Assembly: GCA_944331725.1 (NCBI GenBank)
Contig: CALVJE010000030.1
Location: 1-10,445, forward strand
Direction: 5' to 3'
Length of the DNA: 10,445 bases
DNA from: an uncultured Bacilli bacterium
GTDB lineage: Bacteria; Bacillota_I; Bacilli_A; RF39; UBA660
Positions 6,602 to 10,445 of the stretch are shown in pieces (the first letter of the stretch is position 1; each line of letters opens with the position of its first letter). The position numbers and the translations under genes are program-made. The notes below the pieces were generated by a model. It ran no database searches. It saw nothing but the letters and a program-made list of their open reading frames with translations, and had not been told where the DNA came from.

Positions 6602-7606
6602 TTATAGATTTGCAACGTATTTCGCTACTCTAACATACTGTGCAGTATAACTCATTTCATTATCATACCAAGCGACTACTTTAACTAATTGTTCTCCATC
6701 TACTTCACTAATTGATGTAAGTAGACTATCAACTAGACTACCATAGTGCATTCCTATTGTATCACTTGATACGATTGGATCAGTTGTGTAACCTAGAGTT
6801 TCATTAGTATTGTTTTTTAAAGATTCATTAATTTCTTCAACTGTAGTATTTTTATTAAGTTTTAATACTAAGTCAACAACTGAACCTGTAGTTACAGGAA
6901 CTCTCATGGCTGCTCCTTCCATTTTTCCTTCAAGGTTAGGTAATACTTTACCGATAGCAGAAGCTGCACCAGTTGATGCTGGAACGATATTAGCAGCACT
7001 TGCTCTACCACGACGTGCTTTTATTCCTTTTTTATGAGCAACGTCTAGTGTAGCTTGGTCATTTGTATAAGCGTGAACTGTTGTCATATATCCTTGTTTA
7101 ATACCAAAGTTATCATCTAATACTTTTAGAACAGGTGCTAGACAATTGGTAGTACAACTAGCTGCGGAAATTATTTTTTCGCTTCCATCTAAAATGTCGT
7201 GATTAACATTATAGACAATAGTCTTAACATCTCCTTTAGCAGGAGCTGATATTATTACTTTTTTAGCACCAGCATTAATATGAGCCATTGCTTTCTCATC
7301 ACTTGTAAATTTACCAGTACATTCTAAAACAATATCAATATCTAAATCTTTCCAAGGTAATAGATTAGGATCTGTTTCTGCATATACTTTAATCTTTCTA
7401 TCACCTACTACAATATTATCACCTTCAAAAGATATTTCATCTGTCTTATATCTTCTATGTGAAGTATCATATTTAAGTAAATAAGCAAGTTGTTCTGCAT
7501 CTGTTAAATCATTAATAGCTACTACTTCCATTTCTGGATCCTCATCTAGTAATCTAAATGCTAATCTTCCTATTCTTCCAAACCCATTAATTGCAACTTT
7601 TTTCAT
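6602..7606 (-). CDS. gapA: Glyceraldehyde-3-phosphate dehydrogenase, phosphorylating
   Basis: This cytosolic tetrameric enzyme oxidises glyceraldehyde 3-phosphate to 1,3-bisphosphoglycerate with NAD+. At 334 residues it is the normal length. The Rossmann fold starts with [13 protein letters not shown] (6-18); D33 in AINDL at the end of the second strand favours NAD over NADP. The active site [12 protein letters not shown] holds the catalytic C151, with partner H178 in [28 protein letters not shown] (198-215) and [11 protein letters not shown] (313-323) are also intact. The glycolytic (GapA) rather than gluconeogenic (GapB) role is inferred from the NAD-type Asp. The ribosome binding site AGGAGG lies within the last codons of the upstream 64-residue gene, whose TAA shares one base with this ATG (TAATG), so translation should be coupled. 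It is the last gene of its operon. Confidence 0.98.
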   Translation of the reverse strand: MKKVAINGFGRIGRLAFRLLDEDPEMEVVAINDLTDAEQLAYLLKYDTSHRRYKTDEISFEGDNIVVGDRKIKVYAETDPNLLPWKDLDIDIVLECTGKFTSDEKAMAHINAGAKKVIISAPAKGDVKTIVYNVNHDILDGSEKIISAASCTTNCLAPVLKVLDDNFGIKQGYMTTVHAYTNDQATLDVAHKKGIKARRGRASAANIVPASTGAASAIGKVLPNLEGKMEGAAMRVPVTTGSVVDLVLKLNKNTTVEEINESLKNNTNETLGYTTDPIVSSDTIGMHYGSLVDSLLTSISEVDGEQLVKVVAWYDNEMSYTAQYVRVAKYVANL

Positions 7607-7800
7607 TAATTATCCTCCTCATTATCATTATTAGGCGAGACAAATATATCTCCCTCTTTTTTTAAAACTGGTTCATCTGAGCCTTTTTCAACACCATTAT
7701 CATATGCTAATATCATAATAGCAATTAAAATTATAATGAAAATTCCTATAAATATTAGCATTGTACTCATTCCAAAGCCTCTGTTATTTAGTTTAACCAC
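7606..7800 (-). CDS. Small prepilin-like single-pass membrane protein, unknown function
   Basis: The 64-residue product begins with a short positive segment KLNNRGFG, then a strongly hydrophobic helix (about 11-33, [20 protein letters not shown]). A hydrophilic acidic tail ends in NNDNEEDN. A short basic leader ending in Gly, then Phe and a long hydrophobic helix, resembles type IV prepilin N-termini (cleavage would fall between G8 and F9). But the usual Glu at mature position +5 is Thr, and no pilus assembly genes are nearby. It could equally be a plain membrane-anchored small protein. The start is GTG, with AAGGTGAT as ribosome binding site about 7 bases upstream. It follows the nucleotidase-like gene by 15 bases, and its stop codon overlaps the gapA start. 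The coding evidence is the tight operon packing, the ribosome binding site and clear protein-like composition. Confidence 0.75.
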   Translation of the reverse strand: MVKLNNRGFGMSTMLIFIGIFIIILIAIMILAYDNGVEKGSDEPVLKKEGDIFVSPNNDNEEDN

Positions 7801-7815
7801 CTTATCACCTTCTTA

Positions 7816-8418
7816 TTAAATTATTTCAATAGCAGCAAATTTATTTATTATTTCTTGATAGACTTGATACCAAGAATATACTCTAATTACATTTCTTCCA
7901 GTACATTTTTGATTATATGGAGCATCAAAAACCATTACAGGAATTATTTTTGAAATGTCATTTACATTACTTTCTTTATCTTCTATCATTAAATCAAGAC
8001 CTATACTTAGACATTTTTCTCTTTTATTATCAGTATTAATAATCAATTCGTCATATTCAATATTATATTTATTTAACCAAGATTTTACATAGTAGTCAAT
8101 CATACCACTATATTGATTGGTTAAGAATTGATTGTCTCGTGCTGATAGAATTACTATTTTATGTCCTGCTTTTCTTAATTTATGAATTACTTCACTAGCA
8201 TATGGACGTGGTGGTATGGCAATTAAAAGATCAAAGATATATTGACGCCAAAATTCTTTGTTTTCATCGCTTGTTAAAAAAAATTGTTCTTCCATATAAT
8301 AACCTTCTGGATTAAAACCACGGTTTATGTTATTTTCTAAACAGAATTTCGAACCACAAGCGAAATGCCACTCTGCTACATCATTTAATACGCCATCTAA
8401 ATCTACACCTATACGCAT
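7816..8418 (-). CDS. HAD-superfamily nucleotidase-like phosphatase (NT5C type)
   Basis: The 200-residue product starts with MRIGVDLDGVLND. This is HAD motif I, with D6 as nucleophile and D8 as acid/base in the DxDGVxND form seen in 5'(3')-deoxyribonucleotidases and YqfW-like proteins. Motif II is VILSARD (Ser about 92). A Lys/Arg-rich DNKREKC segment near 130-137 can supply motif III. Motif IV is LMIEDKESN (E146, D147), which coordinates magnesium. It probably removes phosphate from nucleotides or related small phosphates in the cytosol; the true substrate cannot be told. The frame is open to a TTG three codons upstream (8427), but AGAAGGGA overlaps that position and is better placed for the ATG at 8418. 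First gene of the operon with the small membrane protein and gapA. Confidence 0.83.
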   Translation of the reverse strand: MRIGVDLDGVLNDVAEWHFACGSKFCLENNINRGFNPEGYYMEEQFFLTSDENKEFWRQYIFDLLIAIPPRPYASEVIHKLRKAGHKIVILSARDNQFLTNQYSGMIDYYVKSWLNKYNIEYDELIINTDNKREKCLSIGLDLMIEDKESNVNDISKIIPVMVFDAPYNQKCTGRNVIRVYSWYQVYQEIINKFAAIEII

Positions 8419-8441
8419 TCTAACCAATCCCTTCTTTTATT

Positions 8442-8450
8442 ATTGTAACA
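8442..8450 (-). promoter_or_regulatory. Possible extended -10 promoter of the gapA operon
   Basis: TGTTACAAT on the minus strand is an extended -10 with five of six matches in the TATAAT hexamer (8442-8447). It closely resembles the pgk promoter (TGTTATAAT). A run of T occupies the expected -35. The predicted leader is under 20 bases, just enough for the ribosome binding site. Confidence 0.5.
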
Positions 8451-8491
8451 AAGGTTATAAAAAAAAGAAAGAGATGGATATAAATTTGACA

Positions 8492-9244
8492 TTAAAAAGG
8501 CAAATTAAGACGTAATTTGAATTTCCATAATGGCATATCATTAGAGATATTTAATCTAGGTATTTTATAATTATTATCAAAATAATACATTTTTCTATGA
8601 TTTTTTGAAGGTCCAAAAGTAAAGGCTAATTTATATTCTTCTTCTTTTAAAACTTCTATAATATTTTCATTATAAGCCCCATATGGATAGGCATAAAACT
8701 TACTTGGAATTATTTTATTCATCTTCTTGAAATCTTCTTTTAATTTCTTTTTATCTTGATTTATTGAACCTTCATTATGTAGAGAGTAAGAGTGTGAAGC
8801 AATTTCTATATTTTTATATTCTTTTTTTATCTTTTTTATTGTATCTTTAGTCATATAAGGAGAGTTTTCTTTGTTAATATTTTCACCAATATAAAATACA
8901 ACTGCATTCATATCATATTTTTTTAGTAGAGGGAAAGCTAGATCATAATTTGATTGATAACCATCATCTATAGTTATTAAAACACTTTTTAAAGGTAAAA
9001 TTCTTTTTCCTTGTTTATACTCATAAAGTTCATTTAAAGTAAGAGTATGATAATTATGTTCTTTTAAATATTTTAACTGTTCTTCAAATTTATCAATATT
9101 AATTATTAAATTATCGTGTGGGTCTTTTTCAGTTGTAAATCCGTGATAGCCTAATACTGCTACAGGTTTATATCTTAAATATATTAATAAACAAATACTT
9201 ATTATTATAATTATGACAATTATTATTATTTTTTTCTTTTTCAC
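8492..9244 (-). CDS. Membrane-anchored polysaccharide deacetylase (CE4/NodB, PgaB/IcaB-like)
   Basis: The 250-residue protein has a basic KKKK start and one hydrophobic helix (about 6-23), so it is probably anchored with the enzyme outside the cell. The CE4 fold shows motif 1 LITIDDGYQSN (base D93 and metal ligand D94), motif 2 ASHSYSLH (metal ligands H151 and H156, the H-x4-H spacing of PgaB/IcaB rather than the HxxxH of peptidoglycan deacetylases), and motif 3 YAYPYGAYN (184-192). GYHGF (32-36) and KIPRLNI (227-233) are typical of the same branch. The family removes acetyl groups from N-acetylglucosamine polymers; the substrate here, exopolysaccharide or peptidoglycan, is not shown by context because no icaA/D-like synthase is adjacent. 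It starts with GTG behind a well-spaced GGAGA. Monocistronic, after the rpoC terminator. Its own terminator is not clear. Confidence 0.9.
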   Translation of the reverse strand: MKKKKIIIIVIIIIISICLLIYLRYKPVAVLGYHGFTTEKDPHDNLIINIDKFEEQLKYLKEHNYHTLTLNELYEYKQGKRILPLKSVLITIDDGYQSNYDLAFPLLKKYDMNAVVFYIGENINKENSPYMTKDTIKKIKKEYKNIEIASHSYSLHNEGSINQDKKKLKEDFKKMNKIIPSKFYAYPYGAYNENIIEVLKEEEYKLAFTFGPSKNHRKMYYFDNNYKIPRLNISNDMPLWKFKLRLNLPF

Positions 9245-9277
9245 AATTTCTCTCCATTAACCTCATCTTGATTTAAG

Positions 9278-9304
9278 TCTATATTAAATCTGTTACTAAG
9301 TCAA
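9278..9304 (-). promoter_or_regulatory. Possible promoter of the polysaccharide deacetylase gene
   Basis: TTGACT (9299-9304, five of six -35 matches) directly follows the rpoC terminator U-tract. Fifteen bases on lies TATAGA (9278-9283, four of six). The spacing is short and the -10 imperfect, but this gap is the only place a promoter can fit between the terminator and the gene. Confidence 0.4.
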
Positions 9305-9305
9305 C

Positions 9306-9332
9306 AAAAAAAAGAATAGGATTAACCTATTC
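9306..9332 (-). terminator. Rho-independent terminator of rpoC
   Basis: A perfect 7-bp stem GAATAGG/CCTATTC (9326-9332 with 9314-9320) with a 5-base loop is followed by eight T on the minus strand. The stem begins within the last codons and the TAG stop of rpoC. It is the strongest terminator in the window. Confidence 0.9.
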
Positions 9333-10445
9333 CATAAATTCGTCTTCTAGTTTTTCTAATGGTTCTTCATCAGCGAATTCATCTTCTAAAGTATATTCTA
9401 TATCACGATATTTTTTAAGTCCTGTTCCTGCTGGTATTAGTTTACCAATTAGAACATTTTCTTTTAGACCTTCTAGATGGTCAATTTTACCGTGAATTGA
9501 GGCATCTGTTAAGATTCTTGTTGTTTCTTGGAATGATGCTGCTGATAAGAATGAATCTGTTTCAAGAGAGGCTTTAGTAATACCTAGTAATACTGGACGA
9601 CCTGTCGCAGGACGTTTACCACTAATGATTACTTCTTTATTACCTTCTGTGAATTCTCTAAAGTTAACTAGAGATCCTGGTAAGAATTTAGTGTCTCCTC
9701 CTTCAACGATTCTAATCTTAGAAATCATACGACGAGCGATAATTTCGATATGTTTATCAGCGATATCAACACCTTGAGAACGATAAGTATTTTGTACTTC
9801 TTTTAAGATGTATTCTTGAGTTGTAATTGGATCTGTTACATCTAATAATTCTTTTGGTGAGATAGCTCCTTCTGTTAATTTATCTCCACAGCTTACAGTA
9901 TCACCTTTTTCTACACAAAGTTTAGCACCATAGTTTGTAACGTGTTCTTTAGTTTCAACTTTGTTTGTAATACTGATTTTATATTTACCGTGATCTTCAG
10001 CAATTTTAGTAACTTTACCATCGATTTCAGCGATAGTTGCTTTACCTTTAGGGTTACGTGCTTCGAATAATTCTTGAACACGTGGAAGACCTTGAGTAAT
10101 ATCTTCACCACCGGCAACTCCACCTGTATGGAAAGTACGCATTGTAAGTTGGGTACCAGGTTCACCAATTGATTGTGCAGCCATAACACCTACAGCTTCA
10201 CCAATTTCAACGACATTACCTGTTGCAAGGTTTCTACCGTAACATTTACGACATACACCTTTTTCTGTATTACAAGTTAGAATTGATCTGATTTCAACTT
10301 CTTTAATACCTGCTGCAACTATTTTATCTGCTAGAGATTCTGTAATATATTCATCTTTATCAACGATAACTTCTTTTGTTTCAGGATTAATTACTTTCTT
10401 GCTAGCAAATCTACCAACAATACGGTCATATAGACTTTCAATAAC
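9327..10445 (-). CDS. rpoC: RNA polymerase beta' subunit, C-terminal part (5' end beyond the window)
   Basis: The last 372 residues of RpoC, the catalytic subunit of RNA polymerase, are present; the frame is open to the window edge. Counting from the first visible residue, [20 protein letters not shown] holds C58, C65 and C68, the C-x6-C-x2-C part of the second zinc site. [18 protein letters not shown] and the trigger-loop start [14 protein letters not shown] follow (about 83-113), with M102, R103 and H106 at the positions that contact the incoming nucleotide. Next come [32 protein letters not shown], and the C-terminal [15 protein letters not shown] and [20 protein letters not shown]. All are normal for a Firmicute enzyme. 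The ATG at 10184 lies inside the gene and is not a start. The stop is TAG. rpoB and the ribosomal genes expected upstream would lie to the right. Confidence 0.98.
   Translation of the reverse strand, partial: VIESLYDRIVGRFASKKVINPETKEVIVDKDEYITESLADKIVAAGIKEVEIRSILTCNTEKGVCRKCYGRNLATGNVVEIGEAVGVMAAQSIGEPGTQLTMRTFHTGGVAGGEDITQGLPRVQELFEARNPKGKATIAEIDGKVTKIAEDHGKYKISITNKVETKEHVTNYGAKLCVEKGDTVSCGDKLTEGAISPKELLDVTDPITTQEYILKEVQNTYRSQGVDIADKHIEIIARRMISKIRIVEGGDTKFLPGSLVNFREFTEGNKEVIISGKRPATGRPVLLGITKASLETDSFLSAASFQETTRILTDASIHGKIDHLEGLKENVLIGKLIPAGTGLKKYRDIEYTLEDEFADEEPLEKLEDEFME

Noticed and set aside
6810..7037. Plus-strand open frame inside gapA
   Set aside because: Antisense shadow of a highly conserved enzyme with no start signals of its own.
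8483..8506. Hairpin AATTTG/CAAATT at the end of the deacetylase gene
   Set aside because: A 6-bp AT-rich stem with a 12-base loop, and the T-run comes more than ten bases later, so it does not have the shape of an intrinsic terminator.
9911..10189. Minus-strand 92-codon frame overlapping rpoC out of frame
   Set aside because: The rpoC frame carries the zinc site and trigger loop here; this frame has a repetitive Lys/Leu/Val composition typical of a shifted reading.

Overview
The window is AT-rich, and every gene I can support lies on the minus strand, so transcription runs from high to low coordinates. Ribosome binding sites are strong (AGGAGG types), promoters are sigma-A-like, and tryptophan is encoded by TGG, so the code is the standard bacterial one. 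A full-length Spo0A, a Firmicute-type RpoC C-terminus and a glycosyltransferase resembling streptococcal/Acholeplasma monoglucosyldiacylglycerol synthases point to a low-GC Firmicute. An uncultured member of Bacilli related to the Mollicutes/Erysipelotrichia side is the most likely guess; the exact lineage is inference.

Layout in transcription order (right to left). (1) The 3' part of rpoC (9327-10445, cut by the window edge) ends in a strong terminator. (2) A monocistronic membrane-anchored CE4 polysaccharide deacetylase (8492-9244). (3) A three-gene operon: a HAD-superfamily nucleotidase-like gene, a 64-residue prepilin-like membrane protein, and gapA, with the last two joined by a TAATG overlap and followed by a terminator at about 6566-6593. 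(4) A monocistronic gene of unknown function, 455 residues (5145-6512). (5) A three-gene operon: pgk, a GT4 lipid glucosyltransferase, and a short divergent tpiA, with a 29-nt overlap between the last two, ending in an 11-bp hairpin terminator. (6) spo0A with its own promoter and a perfect Spo0A box. (7) A stand-alone class II Fic AMP-transferase gene. (8) A possible promoter at the left edge firing out of the window.

Three enzymes of lower glycolysis (GapA, Pgk, TpiA) are encoded close together but in two operons, each sharing its transcript with cell-envelope or unrelated genes. Intergenic regions are very compact: several promoters begin inside or next to the U-tract of the preceding terminator. 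No tRNA, rRNA, CRISPR, IS element or riboswitch was seen, and no gene-free stretch exceeds 300 bases. I do not see a clearly new multi-gene system. The best leads are the unknown 455-residue gene, the prepilin-like protein welded to gapA, the Spo0A box layout with spo0A away from its usual partner, and the lipid glucosyltransferase inside the glycolytic operon.
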